Positions 17,721 to 26,847 of a stretch of 64,000 nucleotides of DNA are shown in pieces. Within the stretch, counting starts at the first letter, position 1. The number at the start of each line of letters is the position of its first letter. The notes beneath the pieces are model-generated. The model had not been told where the DNA came from. It saw only the letters and a program-made list of their open reading frames with translations, and did not search any database. The position numbers were made by a program, and so were the translations under genes. This stretch comes from Alistipes sp. (GTDB lineage: Bacteria > Bacteroidota > Bacteroidia > Bacteroidales > Rikenellaceae): assembly GCA_017398045.1 (NCBI GenBank), contig JAFQHI010000004.1, forward strand, positions 1 to 64,000, read 5' to 3'.

Positions 17721-18294
17721 CTTGCTTTACCAGATACTGCCAAGCAAATATCGCTTGTGCCGCGTAGTAGGGTGGAAGGCACCACCAATCTACCGACGGA
17801 AGCGGCTCGACATACCGGCTGTAACCAATCACCCCATCCGAGAGGACAAAGAGCAGAGCCGCCACCACATACCAGCCCCATCGCGGGCGGTGCTGAATGA
17901 GCGTTACGGAGAGCATCGAGAGCAACACGACGGCATAGATTCCTACGCTAAAGGCCTCGATGGTCGAAGTGATTTTGACGATAAGGAATCCGAAGGCCGT
18001 ACAGAAGGCCAAAAAGGCGACAACCAACGGACGCACGCGCTCCTTGGTCAGCTTGCCATAGGCCGAAAAGTCGGCAATATAGCAACAAAGTGCCAGGGCG
18101 AAGAGACCCATTTGAGGCTTAAAGGCCCCCATCGCACCGCAGAGGTCACCACCGGCCGCGAGGAGCAGGCCGAGCGGAATCCACCAACCGTTGCGCTTGG
18201 CACGACACAAGCACAAAAGGGCCAACAGAAGGGTAGGTATTGCAATCATAAATCGAAAGTTTCGCAATGCAAGATACAAAAAAAGGTGTTTCAT
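17707..18294 (-). CDS. YhhN family (lysoplasmalogenase-like) membrane protein
   Basis: This small integral membrane protein has about seven hydrophobic segments. Family features are visible: GLLLAAGGDLCGAMG, the C-terminal ALLFVLSDGVIGYSRYV, and the closing YYAAQAIFAW. Eukaryotic relatives cleave lysoplasmalogen; the bacterial role is uncertain. The annotated ATG at 18294 lies inside the terminator hairpin of the upstream operon. An internal ATG at 18249 (MIAIPTLLL) gives a 180-residue protein and could be the real start; a TATCTTGC box lies at 18276-18269 just ahead of it. Confidence 0.75.
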   Translation of the reverse strand: MKHLFLYLALRNFRFMIAIPTLLLALLCLCRAKRNGWWIPLGLLLAAGGDLCGAMGAFKPQMGLFALALCCYIADFSAYGKLTKERVRPLVVAFLAFCTAFGFLIVKITSTIEAFSVGIYAVVLLSMLSVTLIQHRPRWGWYVVAALLFVLSDGVIGYSRYVEPLPSVDWWCLPPYYAAQAIFAWQYLVKQEREV

Positions 18295-18317
18295 GCGTTC
18301 AGCCGAAACACCTTTTT
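18280..18317 (-). terminator. Terminator of dnaE-trxA-mutarotase operon
   Basis: AAAAAGGTGTTTC and GAAACACCTTTTT form a 13-bp stem around a 12-base loop. On the minus strand the 3' arm and T-run encode the first codons of the next gene (MKHLFL). Confidence 0.75.
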
Positions 18318-18338
18318 AATGGTTGAAAAGCGCAAATG

Positions 18339-19331
18339 CTACTTGCAGTAGAGCTTGTAGGTAGCCTTCCACTTCTCACCCGGCTCAATGGCTACGAAAC
18401 CTGCGGCCTTCGGATTGGCAGCATTCGGGGCGTTGGTCGTCCACGACTGCGGCTCGGGGCAGCAGTAGTTCACCTTGCCACCGTTGTTCCAGATGGTCCA
18501 ATAGGTCGTCTTATCATCAACCTCGTAGAAGACCTTTACACCCGTCTTCAGGTTCTCGACCACGGCACCGCGATACGACTTACCGTCCACCTCAATCTCG
18601 CGGAGCGTAAAGCCAGCCTCCAACGGTTCGCAATCGGTCACCTGCAAGCCACCCTCGCGGAGCTTGGCCCACTGCTCGTTGAGTGGCAGGGTCTTACCCG
18701 TCGGAAGGTTACGCTCGCTCAGCTCCACCTGCTCGCCGACGGCTACGCGCATACGGTAATCGGCCGCCTCACCACCTGCAAAGGGAACCACAATCGGGGT
18801 GTGGAAACCGACACCGACGGGCATATTCTGCTCGCTGCGGTTCGAGAATACCACCTCCTGCTTCAGCCCCTTGGCCGAGAGCTTATAGACAATCTTGCAC
18901 TTGAAGGCGTGCGGGAAGTCCTTGTAAATAGCGTCGTTGGCTACGTTCGAATAGTAGCGGCACTCCACCTTCACCGTTTCGTCATCCTCCTCGACCTTCG
19001 ACACCACAAACGGCTCACCCTTGATGATGCCATGGTGGTAGTTCTGCTCCTTCTCAATCGTGATGGGGTACTGGTAGGTACGCCCCTCAAACTCGTAGCG
19101 ACCATTCTCGATACGGTTGGGCGGGAACAACAGGGGCAGACCGAAAATCTGCGGGCGCGACTTGAAGGTCTCCATCTCCTCCTCGGTCGGCGTGCGAAGA
19201 ATCTCCACACCGAGTTTCGTATTGGCCAGACGTACCAAATTGGCACCCACCGAAGGAATCAGCAGAGCCGTGTAGTCGCCCTTCGAAAACTCGACGGCAT
19301 CCAAGCCGTACCAATTCGTCTTGCGAATCAT
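18339..19331 (-). CDS. Aldose 1-epimerase (galactose mutarotase-like)
   Basis: The 330-residue protein fits the galactose mutarotase-like beta-sandwich superfamily. It has the N-terminal FGLPLLFPPNRIENGRYEF, the His-containing NYHHGII and VGFHTPIVVPF, and a late acidic site VAIEPGE. Such enzymes interconvert alpha and beta anomers of sugars in the cytosol. The sequence is a divergent branch, so the substrate sugar is unknown. It starts three bases after trxA and is the last gene of the dnaE-trxA transcript. Confidence 0.85.
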   Translation of the reverse strand: MIRKTNWYGLDAVEFSKGDYTALLIPSVGANLVRLANTKLGVEILRTPTEEEMETFKSRPQIFGLPLLFPPNRIENGRYEFEGRTYQYPITIEKEQNYHHGIIKGEPFVVSKVEEDDETVKVECRYYSNVANDAIYKDFPHAFKCKIVYKLSAKGLKQEVVFSNRSEQNMPVGVGFHTPIVVPFAGGEAADYRMRVAVGEQVELSERNLPTGKTLPLNEQWAKLREGGLQVTDCEPLEAGFTLREIEVDGKSYRGAVVENLKTGVKVFYEVDDKTTYWTIWNNGGKVNYCCPEPQSWTTNAPNAANPKAAGFVAIEPGEKWKATYKLYCK

Positions 19332-19334
19332 GGT

Positions 19335-19649
19335 TTAGAGCAGTTTTTCGATTTTCTCTACCAAAGCGGCCTTCTGGCAGGCACCAACCTGCTTGTCAAC
19401 CACCTGGCCACCCTTGACGAAGATAATCGTCGGGATGTTTCTCACACCATACTTCATCGTAATCTCGTCGTTCTCCTCGACGTCGCACTTACCGATGTTC
19501 ACCTTGCCGGCATACTCCTCGGCCAACTCCTCGATAATAGGCGTAATCGTGCGGCAGGGACCACACCACTCTGCCCAAAAATCAATCACCAACGGCTGCT
19601 CCGATGCGAGCAGGGCCTCAATGTTCTCCTTGTTAATTTCCATTGCCAT
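19335..19649 (-). CDS. trxA: Thioredoxin
   Basis: The 104-residue classical thioredoxin has the active site WAEWCGPC (Cys29, Cys32) and the cis-proline region NIPTIIFVKGG. It has no signal peptide, so it works in the cytosol reducing disulfides. It lies 21 bases after dnaE and is followed almost directly by the mutarotase gene. It is shorter than the secreted TlpA-type proteins common in this phylum. Confidence 0.97.
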   Translation of the reverse strand: MAMEINKENIEALLASEQPLVIDFWAEWCGPCRTITPIIEELAEEYAGKVNIGKCDVEENDEITMKYGVRNIPTIIFVKGGQVVDKQVGACQKAALVEKIEKLL

Positions 19650-19670
19650 AGCTGTACAGTTTTTTTTTGT

Positions 19671-22600
19671 TTATGAAATTGTGTATGTTAACTCTTGTTC
19701 GTTCAAATAATCGACCAACTCCTGCGACACATCTACGCGGAATCGTTTCGAGAAGAGGCGCAACGAAACACCCTCACGGTCGTAGAGCATCATGCGCAAG
19801 GTCGTATTGCCCTTGTTCTTCTTCACCAAGGCGGTAAAGTCCTCGATAAAGCGGTCCGAAAGTTGCTCAATCGGCATCCCAACGTGCAGCTCATGAATCA
19901 TCGTCTCTCGCACCTCCTGGAGCTGGGTAATCGCCAGCACCTTCACCTCCAGACGCTCCTCCTCGCCCTCCTTTTGATAGGGGCGCGGCTGAATCTTGCA
20001 GCGCACCATGAGGTAGTAGTTCGGATAGATGAACTTGCGGAAATTCTCATAATCCTTGCCAAAGAAGGCAAACTCGAAGGAGGAGTTGTAATCCTCGAGC
20101 GTGAGTTTTCCGAAGCTCTTGCCCGTGCGGGTGGTCAGCTCGGCCTGTGCATTAACCACCAGGCCCGCCACGCAGACCTCCTGCCCACGCAACGCGTTCA
20201 GGTCCGTGAGAGCCGACAGGGGCGTCTTGCACATATTGTCGATGATGAGCTTGTACTCATCGAGCGGGTGGGCCGTCAGATAGAGTCCCATCATCTCGCG
20301 CTCATAGTTGAGCGTCTGTATCTGCGACCAATCGAGGCTGACGGGGACCGTGGGTGGCTGAATATCGACCATGCCGCCACCTCCGAAGAGGCTCTGCTGG
20401 GCATTGTTGCGCTCGGCCTGCACGCGCTGTCCGTAGCGAATCAGGGCCTCGATAAAGGTTCCGCCCGACGAATCGCGCTGGTCGGGAGCGAAGAATTTCG
20501 AACGGTGGAAATCGGCAATCGAGGAGAAGGCTCCGGCATAGGCCAGGTTCTCCAACGCCTTGCGGTTCACCACGCTATAATTGACACGCTCGAAGAAGTC
20601 GTAGATATTTTTGTAGGGTCCGTTCTTTTCGCGCTCGGCGATGATGCTCTCGGCTGCCGCTTCACCCATACCCTTGATGGCCGCCATACCGAAACGAATA
20701 TCGCCCTGGCGGTTGGCCGAGAAGGTCTTCATCGACTCGTTCACATCCGAACCAAGCACATTGATACCCATGCGCTTGCACTCGTTCATGTAAATCGTCA
20801 GCTGACCTACGTTGGTCAAGTTTCGGCTCAACACCGCAGCCATATACTCCGAGGGGTAGTTGGCCTTCAGGTAGGCCGTCTGGAAGGCCACCCACGAATA
20901 GCACGTAGCGTGCGACTTATTGAAGGCGTAGGAGGCAAATTTCTCCCACTCGCCCCAAATCTTCTCCAGCACATTCCGATCGTGACCATTCTTCTCACCG
21001 CGCTTGAGGAATTCGGGCTTCAGCTCGTCCAGCTTCGATTTGATTTTTTTACCCATCGCCTTACGCAGCGTATCCGACTCACCGCGCGTAAAGCTACCCA
21101 ACAGACGCGAGAGCAACATGACCTGCTCCTGATAGACCGTAATACCATACGTATCCTTCAGGTAACGCTCCATAATCGGAATGTCATAGACGATGGGGGA
21201 GCGACCATGCTTGCGGGCAATAAAGTCGGGGATGTTGTCCATCGGTCCCGGACGATAGAGGGCATTCATGGCAATCAGGTCCTCGAAGGTCGAGGGCTGC
21301 AATTCGCGCAGGTATTTCTGCATACCGGGCGACTCGAATTGGAACGTACCCACCGTGCGACCCTCGCAATAGAGGTCGTAGGTCTTCTTGTCGGTGATGA
21401 TGGAGAAGTCGTCGATATCAACCTTGACGCCCTTCGTCTGAACGATGTTCGCCACGGCATCCTTCAATATCGAGAGGGTCTTCAGACCCAGGAAGTCCAT
21501 CTTAATCAGACCCGTATCCTCGATGACCGAACCTTCATACTGCGTCACGAGCATCTTTTCGCCCGTCTCCTTATCGTCGGCAGTCGATACCGGTACCCAA
21601 TCCGTAATATCGTCGCGGCAGATAATCGTACCGCAGGCATGAACACCCGTGTTGCGCACGTTACCCTCCAACATCTTGGCATACTGAATCGTATCGTGCA
21701 TGATGGGGTCTTCCGACTCCTCCGCAGCTTTCAAATCGGGGACCAGTTCGATGGCGTGTGTAAGGTTCTTCACCTTCTTGCCTTCGGGCGTCTTATCGGG
21801 GACAAGTTTGCACAGACGGTCCGACTCGGGTAGGGGCAGTTTCTGTACGCGTGCCACATCCTTGATGGCCAATTTGGTGGCCATCGTGCCGTAGGTGATG
21901 ATGTGTGCCACCTTCTCCTTGCCATATTTCTCGGTCACCCAATTCAGCACACGTCCGCGACCGTCGTCATCGAAATCGACATCGATATCGGGCAGCGAAA
22001 TACGGTCGGGATTCAGGAAACGCTCGAACAGCAGGTCGTAGGCAATCGGGTCGATTTGCGTAATGCCGAGGCAGTAGGCTACGGCCGAACCGGCAGCCGA
22101 ACCACGACCCGGACCCACCGACACATCCAGCTCTTCGCGGGCTGCGCGGATAAAGTCCTGCACGATGAGGAAGTAGCCCGGGAAACCCATCGTCTTCATG
22201 ATGTGCAACTCGAATTTCAATCGCTCCATCACCTCCTCCGAGAGGGGGTCGCCGTAGCGTTTCTTGGCACCAATCATCGTCAGATGGGCCAGGTAATCGG
22301 CCTCGAATTTGATGCGGTAGAGCTTGTCGTAGCCGCCCAACTTTTCGATTTTCTTCTGGGCCGCCTTCTCCTCCAGCACCACATTGCCGTTCTCGTCGCG
22401 CGTAAATTCGTCGAAGAGGTCCTTTTCGGTCAGGCGGGCGCGATACTCCTCCTCCGTACCAAACTCCTTCGGAATCTCGAAGTTGGGCATGATGGGGGGA
22501 TTATCAATCGAGTACAGCTCCACCTTATCGCAAATCTCGAGCGTGGTGGCCATCGCTTCGGGGTCCGACTCGCCAAAGATGGCGGCCATCTCATCGGTCG

Positions 22601-23507
22601 TTTTGAGCCACTCCTGCTTCGAGTAGAGCATACGTTTCGGGTCGTCGAGGTCTTTACCCGTCGAGAGGCAAATCAGACGGTCGTGCGCCTCGGCATCAGC
22701 CTCATCGACGAAATGGACATCATTCGTGCAGATGGTCTTTACGTGGTGTTTCTCGGCCAGGTCGCGGATGCCGTCATTGACCTTGAGCTGCATACCGTAG
22801 GCCTCGTGGTTGGCACGCTCGACCGTTGCACGGTGCAGCTGCAATTCGAGGTAGAAATCCTCGCCAAAGAGATGCTTATACCAGCGTATCGCTTCATCGG
22901 CACGCTCCATATCGTCGGCCATAATCGCACGTGGCACCTCACCGGCCAGACAGGCCGAGCAGCAAATCAGCCCCTCGTGGTACTTCTCCAACTCGTGGCG
23001 GTCGGTACGCGGACGCATATAGAAGCCCTCGGTCCAGGCCTTGGAGACAATCTTAATCAGGTTGTGGTAGCCTTTGAGATTCTTGGCCAGGAGAATGAGG
23101 TGATAACCGCTCTGGTCCTGCTTACCCTCCTTGTCATGCAGCGTGCGACGCGCCACATAGACCTCGCAACCGATGATGGGCTTAAAGGCTGCCTTGCGTT
23201 GCCATTCGGCAAGTTTTTGCTCCTCGGCGCGGATGTCGCCTTCGGGCGTTGCCGACTCAATCGAGCCATCCTTCAGCCCCGCGATGCGTTTTTCGCACTC
23301 GGCGATGGCATCTTTGCACTTGCCCTTAAACTTTTTGACGTAGTTCGTAAACTCCTTCACGCCAAACATATTGCCGTGGTCCGTAATGGCAATACCTGGC
23401 TGATGGTCGGCCACAGCCTTATCGACCAGGCGTTGAATCGAGGCCTGGCCGTCAAGAATCGAGTATTGCGAGTGTACGTGCAGATGGACAAATCGGCTCA
23501 TCGTCAT
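19671..23507 (-). CDS. dnaE: DNA polymerase III alpha subunit
   Basis: This is the 1278-residue replicative polymerase of the DnaE1 type. It opens with a PHP domain (FVHLHVHSQYSILDG, ITDHGNMFG), continues through the palm with GPGRGSAAGSAVAYCLGI and the catalytic PDIDVDFDDDGR, then the beta-binding region, and ends with an OB fold (VCVAGLVVNAQAELT). Extra length over the E. coli protein (1160 residues) is spread through the PHP region, as in other Bacteroidetes. No intein is visible. Start codons at 23507 and 23501 are both possible. It heads an operon with trxA and a mutarotase. Confidence 0.98.
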   Translation of the reverse strand: MTMSRFVHLHVHSQYSILDGQASIQRLVDKAVADHQPGIAITDHGNMFGVKEFTNYVKKFKGKCKDAIAECEKRIAGLKDGSIESATPEGDIRAEEQKLAEWQRKAAFKPIIGCEVYVARRTLHDKEGKQDQSGYHLILLAKNLKGYHNLIKIVSKAWTEGFYMRPRTDRHELEKYHEGLICCSACLAGEVPRAIMADDMERADEAIRWYKHLFGEDFYLELQLHRATVERANHEAYGMQLKVNDGIRDLAEKHHVKTICTNDVHFVDEADAEAHDRLICLSTGKDLDDPKRMLYSKQEWLKTTDEMAAIFGESDPEAMATTLEICDKVELYSIDNPPIMPNFEIPKEFGTEEEYRARLTEKDLFDEFTRDENGNVVLEEKAAQKKIEKLGGYDKLYRIKFEADYLAHLTMIGAKKRYGDPLSEEVMERLKFELHIMKTMGFPGYFLIVQDFIRAAREELDVSVGPGRGSAAGSAVAYCLGITQIDPIAYDLLFERFLNPDRISLPDIDVDFDDDGRGRVLNWVTEKYGKEKVAHIITYGTMATKLAIKDVARVQKLPLPESDRLCKLVPDKTPEGKKVKNLTHAIELVPDLKAAEESEDPIMHDTIQYAKMLEGNVRNTGVHACGTIICRDDITDWVPVSTADDKETGEKMLVTQYEGSVIEDTGLIKMDFLGLKTLSILKDAVANIVQTKGVKVDIDDFSIITDKKTYDLYCEGRTVGTFQFESPGMQKYLRELQPSTFEDLIAMNALYRPGPMDNIPDFIARKHGRSPIVYDIPIMERYLKDTYGITVYQEQVMLLSRLLGSFTRGESDTLRKAMGKKIKSKLDELKPEFLKRGEKNGHDRNVLEKIWGEWEKFASYAFNKSHATCYSWVAFQTAYLKANYPSEYMAAVLSRNLTNVGQLTIYMNECKRMGINVLGSDVNESMKTFSANRQGDIRFGMAAIKGMGEAAAESIIAEREKNGPYKNIYDFFERVNYSVVNRKALENLAYAGAFSSIADFHRSKFFAPDQRDSSGGTFIEALIRYGQRVQAERNNAQQSLFGGGGMVDIQPPTVPVSLDWSQIQTLNYEREMMGLYLTAHPLDEYKLIIDNMCKTPLSALTDLNALRGQEVCVAGLVVNAQAELTTRTGKSFGKLTLEDYNSSFEFAFFGKDYENFRKFIYPNYYLMVRCKIQPRPYQKEGEEERLEVKVLAITQLQEVRETMIHELHVGMPIEQLSDRFIEDFTALVKKNKGNTTLRMMLYDREGVSLRLFSKRFRVDVSQELVDYLNEQELTYTIS

Positions 23508-23527
23508 TCAGGGCATTTTATGTGAAA

Positions 23528-23535
23528 CAAAGATA
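23528..23535 (-). promoter_or_regulatory. Promoter -7 box (TATCTTTG) of dnaE
   Basis: A perfect TAnnTTTG box lies 20 bases before the dnaE start at 23507. Confidence 0.55.
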
Positions 23536-23570
23536 CGTATATTTTTATATAAAAAAGCGTGGCAGGGTGG

Positions 23571-23601
23571 TTGTATTTTTCAACATTATTTCGTATATTT
23601 A
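23571..23601 (+). promoter_or_regulatory. Bacteroidetes-type promoter of DUF2007 gene
   Basis: TTG (23571-23573), 20 bases, then TATATTTA (23594-23601, one base off consensus). The ATG follows at 23636. Confidence 0.6.
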
Positions 23602-23635
23602 CAAAGCAGAGAAAACACCCTTAACACTCAACGAT

Positions 23636-23842
23636 ATGCAACAGGAACAGTTTGTGGTGCTGGCCGAGTACAACACCTTGGCCGAGGCCGAAATCACGAA
23701 GTCAATTTTGCAAAGTGCCGGTTTGTGGGTCGATATCCGCAACGAGTACATGTCGAGTCTGAACCCCATTTCGGGAGCTGCCCGCGTCGTAGTCCGCTCC
23801 GAAGATAAAGCCGAAGCGGAGACGCTGCTCAAGCAGCGATAG
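23636..23842 (+). CDS. DUF2007 domain protein (putative signal-transducing protein)
   Basis: The 68-residue cytosolic protein matches DUF2007: FVVLAEYNTLAEAEITKSIL, then VDIRNEY and ARVVVRSEDKAEAETLL. The fold is related to small ferredoxin-like regulatory domains resembling PII; function is unknown. The reading frame is open further upstream, but the promoter at 23571-23601 shows that the ATG at 23636 (MQQEQFVVL) is the start. Confidence 0.85.
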   Translation: MQQEQFVVLAEYNTLAEAEITKSILQSAGLWVDIRNEYMSSLNPISGAARVVVRSEDKAEAETLLKQR

Positions 23843-23844
23843 CA

Positions 23845-23884
23845 AGAGAAGAGGGTGTCCAACAATGCGGACACCCTCTTCTCT
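23845..23884. terminator. Bidirectional terminator between DUF2007 gene and aroE
   Basis: A perfect 16-bp stem (23845-23860 with 23869-23884, core GAGGGTGTCC/GGACACCCTC) around an eight-base loop, followed by T on the plus side. Confidence 0.9.
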
Positions 23885-23901
23885 TTTTGTTCACAGAACG
23901 C

Positions 23902-24633
23902 CTATTCATTCCAAATCTTCCAGCCGGCAGCGGCTTGGCCGATAAACATTCTTTCACCGTTCATAATCTTCGCGCCGCGCTGTTGTCCATAATCGAGGAA
24001 CTGCGTGAGGGGCGGATTATAGACTAAATCCAACAGATGATGTTCGGGCGTCAGGTAGGCGTAGGGGATGCGGGGAGCCTCCTCCACGTTGGGCCATGTG
24101 CCGACGGGGGTCGCATTGACGATGAGTTTCGACTCGGCCACCACCTCGACGGGCAGGTTGTCGTAGGTGCAGTTACCCTTGGCCGCATCGCGCGAAATCA
24201 AATCGTAGGGAATTCCCAACTCCGTGAGGGCATACTGCACCGCCTGCGAGGCACCTCCCGTACCCAGCACCAGGGCGTGTTCGGGCGTAACACCGTCCAG
24301 CAGTTCGGCCAACGCGACACGCAGGCCAATGATGTCGGTATTGTGGCCAATCATGCGACCATCCGCATAGCGACGCACGCAGTTCACCGCGCCAATTTTA
24401 GCCGCCTCATCCGACAGGCCGTCCAGATAGCGCATCACCTGCTGTTTGTAGGGAATCGTCACATTGAAACCTTCGAGCGGCACACGCTCCAGGAGTTCGG
24501 GTAGCGACTCAATCGAGGGAAGTTCATACTGTTCGAAGTGGCAATCCAGCCCTTCGTTTTCGAATTTGGCCGTAAAATGGCGGGCCGAAGCCGAGTGGCC
24601 GAGCGGGCGGCCGATAATACCGAATTGACGCAT
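23902..24633 (-). CDS. aroE: Shikimate dehydrogenase
   Basis: The 243-residue enzyme reduces 3-dehydroshikimate with NADPH in aromatic amino acid synthesis. It shows the substrate-binding GRPLGHSASARHF, the catalytic lysine in GFNVTIPYKQQVM, and the NADPH loop VLGTGGASQAVQYAL. It is a little shorter than E. coli AroE (272) as is common in Bacteroidetes. It is the last gene of the hisS-S41-DedA-aroE series and lies 24 bases after the DedA gene. Confidence 0.95.
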   Translation of the reverse strand: MRQFGIIGRPLGHSASARHFTAKFENEGLDCHFEQYELPSIESLPELLERVPLEGFNVTIPYKQQVMRYLDGLSDEAAKIGAVNCVRRYADGRMIGHNTDIIGLRVALAELLDGVTPEHALVLGTGGASQAVQYALTELGIPYDLISRDAAKGNCTYDNLPVEVVAESKLIVNATPVGTWPNVEEAPRIPYAYLTPEHHLLDLVYNPPLTQFLDYGQQRGAKIMNGERMFIGQAAAGWKIWNE

Positions 24634-24657
24634 CTTGTTTGGAAAGTTTTGTTCGTG

Positions 24658-25266
24658 TTAAAGTACGTAGCCCAGGAGGAAGAACGAGCCGACCAGCAGC
24701 ACCGTAAATGCAACGGCCAGCAGGTTGAAATATTTATCAATGAAGCCCTTGATGGGCGCACCAAATTTCCAGATAAGTCCCGCAATGAGGAAAAAGCGCA
24801 GACCGCGCGAAATAATCGAGGCGATGATAAACATCACAAAATTGATGTGGAACAGACCGCCCGTGATGGTGAAAATCTTGTACGGAAGCGGGGTAAAGCC
24901 GGCCGTAAAGACAATCCAGAAATTGTATTGGTCATAGAGCGCACCCACCTTTTCGAAAGCCTCCATCGAGAAGACATGATTGAAGAAGAAGTGCGCCAAG
25001 GCGGTATATTCGCCGGTTGTGGTCTGCCAGGCAAAGAAACCAATCCCGTAGCCGAGCATGGCTCCCAATATCGAACCCAACGTACAGATGGCTGCAAAGC
25101 GGAACGAGCGCGTCACAGCACCCAGGCAAAGGGCGATGAGCAGCACATCGGGCGGAATGGGGAAAAAGCTCGATTCGGCAAAGGCAAACAGAAAAAGAGC
25201 CAACGCTCCCCAGCGCGACTCGCCCCACGAGAGCATCCAATCGTATAGGCGTTTAATAATATTCAT
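24658..25266 (-). CDS. DedA/VTT-domain membrane protein (YqaA type)
   Basis: The 202-residue inner membrane protein has the SNARE-associated/VTT domain: FAESSFFPIPPDVLLIALCLGA near the N-terminus (split here as FAESSFFPIPPDVLL), LGSILGAMLGYGIG, and a central FTAGFTPLPYKIFTITGG. Four or five membrane helices are visible. Family members have been linked to lipid scrambling and membrane homeostasis; the substrate here is unknown. It lies between an S41 protease and aroE with short gaps. Confidence 0.9.
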   Translation of the reverse strand: MNIIKRLYDWMLSWGESRWGALALFLFAFAESSFFPIPPDVLLIALCLGAVTRSFRFAAICTLGSILGAMLGYGIGFFAWQTTTGEYTALAHFFFNHVFSMEAFEKVGALYDQYNFWIVFTAGFTPLPYKIFTITGGLFHINFVMFIIASIISRGLRFFLIAGLIWKFGAPIKGFIDKYFNLLAVAFTVLLVGSFFLLGYVL

Positions 25267-25295
25267 CTTTTAATTGATATAACTTTCTTAAACTC

Positions 25296-26831
25296 TTATT
25301 TATCAAGCAAATCCAACGCCTTTTTATAAGCCTCGTTGTAGGTGGGATTTATCACCCGATAAAACCCTTCGACCCCGTAGAGCCGTTGCGCCAAAAGGGC
25401 CTTCAGTTGCGTTTCGAGCAACGGTTTCGACCGCTCGAAGTCCGACTCCACAAAGGCTATTTTATGCTGCTCACCCTCCTTTATGAGTGCCTCCATCAAG
25501 GCTTCGGAGGGGGTAAAGGCGGCTAAAAAATCTGCCAATGCGGGGTAGGTGGCTTTCAACGCATCACGCTCCGTATCGAGGTAATCGGTCACCGTCTGCT
25601 GCAACACACCGCGACGCACCAAATGGGCATAGTAGGTCGAATAGTGGGTCGTATCGCTCTCCACCTTCACATCGGGACGAATACCGCCACCGCCATAAAT
25701 CGTGCGACCCTTTTCGAGCGAACGATGGCGCGGGGTGGCATCGGTAATCGAATCGGCATAGCCGCGCAGGTGGTCGAGGTAGTATTCCTGCCGTTTCCCG
25801 GCCTCATACGGTCGTTGAATGGCACGCCCCGAAGGGGTCAGATAGCGCGATGTAGTGATACGCATTGCCGAACCGTCACCCAGCGGTATTTGTCGCTGCA
25901 CCAGCCCTTTACCGAAACTCGTGCGGCCGATAATCGTGGCGCGGTCCCAATCCTGCAACGCTCCGGCAACAATCTCCGAAGCGGATGCCGAGATTTCGTC
26001 AATCAGGACAGCCACACGCCCCGTCAGCATTTCGCCATCGCGTCGAGCGTGGTAGTGTTGCGTCGGTTCGATGCGTCCCTCGGTCGTCAGCAACAACGCC
26101 CCCTTTGGCAGGAAAAATTCGGCCAACGCAATCGCCTGGTCGAGCAATCCGCCACCGTTACCGCGCAAATCGAGTATCAATCTCCGCGGTCGGCCCAACC
26201 GCTCGTAAGCCTCCTTAAACTCCTCGTAGGTAGTGCGACCAAAACGATTCACCTTAACGTATCCAACGCGCGGAGTGGCCATATAGGCGGCATCCACGGT
26301 TGTCAGGGGAATTTTGTCGCGCGTCAGGGTGAAATGGAGCAGTTCGTTCACACCTCGGCGATAGACGGTTAAATCGACCTTCGACCCCTGCTTGCCACGC
26401 AACAATTTCGGCACCTCGTTGAGTCTCAACCCGACGGCCGAGAGGGTATCAATTCGAACGATGCGGTCACCGGGCAACATTCCGACCCCTTCGGCCGGAC
26501 CACCCACCACGGTGCTGTTCACCGTAATCGTGTCGCGGTTGATTTGGTATTGGATGCCGACACCGCTGAATTCGCCCTCCATCTCCACTTCGACCTCCTC
26601 CATGGCCTCCTTCGGCAGGTAGGCCGAGTGGGGGTCGAGCGTCGAGAGCATCCCCGTCAAAGCACCATCGACCAACTGCTCCATGCGCAGCGTATCAAGG
26701 TAGTATCGCTCCGTCAAACGCACCGCACGCGCCAACTTTTGCAGTTGGCGCACCGTCTCGTCGTAGGATTGGGCAGCGAGCTGTGCCGCCCCGACTACCA
26801 AGAGCGCAAGGATGAGCAGAAGTCGTTTCAT
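25296..26831 (-). CDS. S41 family C-terminal processing protease
   Basis: The secreted or periplasmic serine protease is of the CtpA/Prc type. After a signal peptide (MKRLLLILALLVVGAAQLAAQ) come a PDZ domain (GVGIQYQINRDTITV, LPGDRIVRIDT) and the catalytic domain with LILDLRGNGGG, the nucleophile serine in DEISASASEIVAGALQD, and the lysine in GRTSFGKGLVQ. It cleaves unfolded or tagged proteins near their C-terminus. Starts at 26843 and 26831 are possible; 26831 gives the cleaner signal peptide. It follows hisS by 16 bases, so the two are cotranscribed. Confidence 0.94.
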   Translation of the reverse strand: MKRLLLILALLVVGAAQLAAQSYDETVRQLQKLARAVRLTERYYLDTLRMEQLVDGALTGMLSTLDPHSAYLPKEAMEEVEVEMEGEFSGVGIQYQINRDTITVNSTVVGGPAEGVGMLPGDRIVRIDTLSAVGLRLNEVPKLLRGKQGSKVDLTVYRRGVNELLHFTLTRDKIPLTTVDAAYMATPRVGYVKVNRFGRTTYEEFKEAYERLGRPRRLILDLRGNGGGLLDQAIALAEFFLPKGALLLTTEGRIEPTQHYHARRDGEMLTGRVAVLIDEISASASEIVAGALQDWDRATIIGRTSFGKGLVQRQIPLGDGSAMRITTSRYLTPSGRAIQRPYEAGKRQEYYLDHLRGYADSITDATPRHRSLEKGRTIYGGGGIRPDVKVESDTTHYSTYYAHLVRRGVLQQTVTDYLDTERDALKATYPALADFLAAFTPSEALMEALIKEGEQHKIAFVESDFERSKPLLETQLKALLAQRLYGVEGFYRVINPTYNEAYKKALDLLDK

Positions 26832-26847
26832 CGTACCCCGCAACGGT

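Noticed and set aside
19695-23525. Long plus-strand frames opposite dnaE
   Set aside because: They are antisense shadows caused by GC-rich codon use in dnaE; no recognisable protein features.
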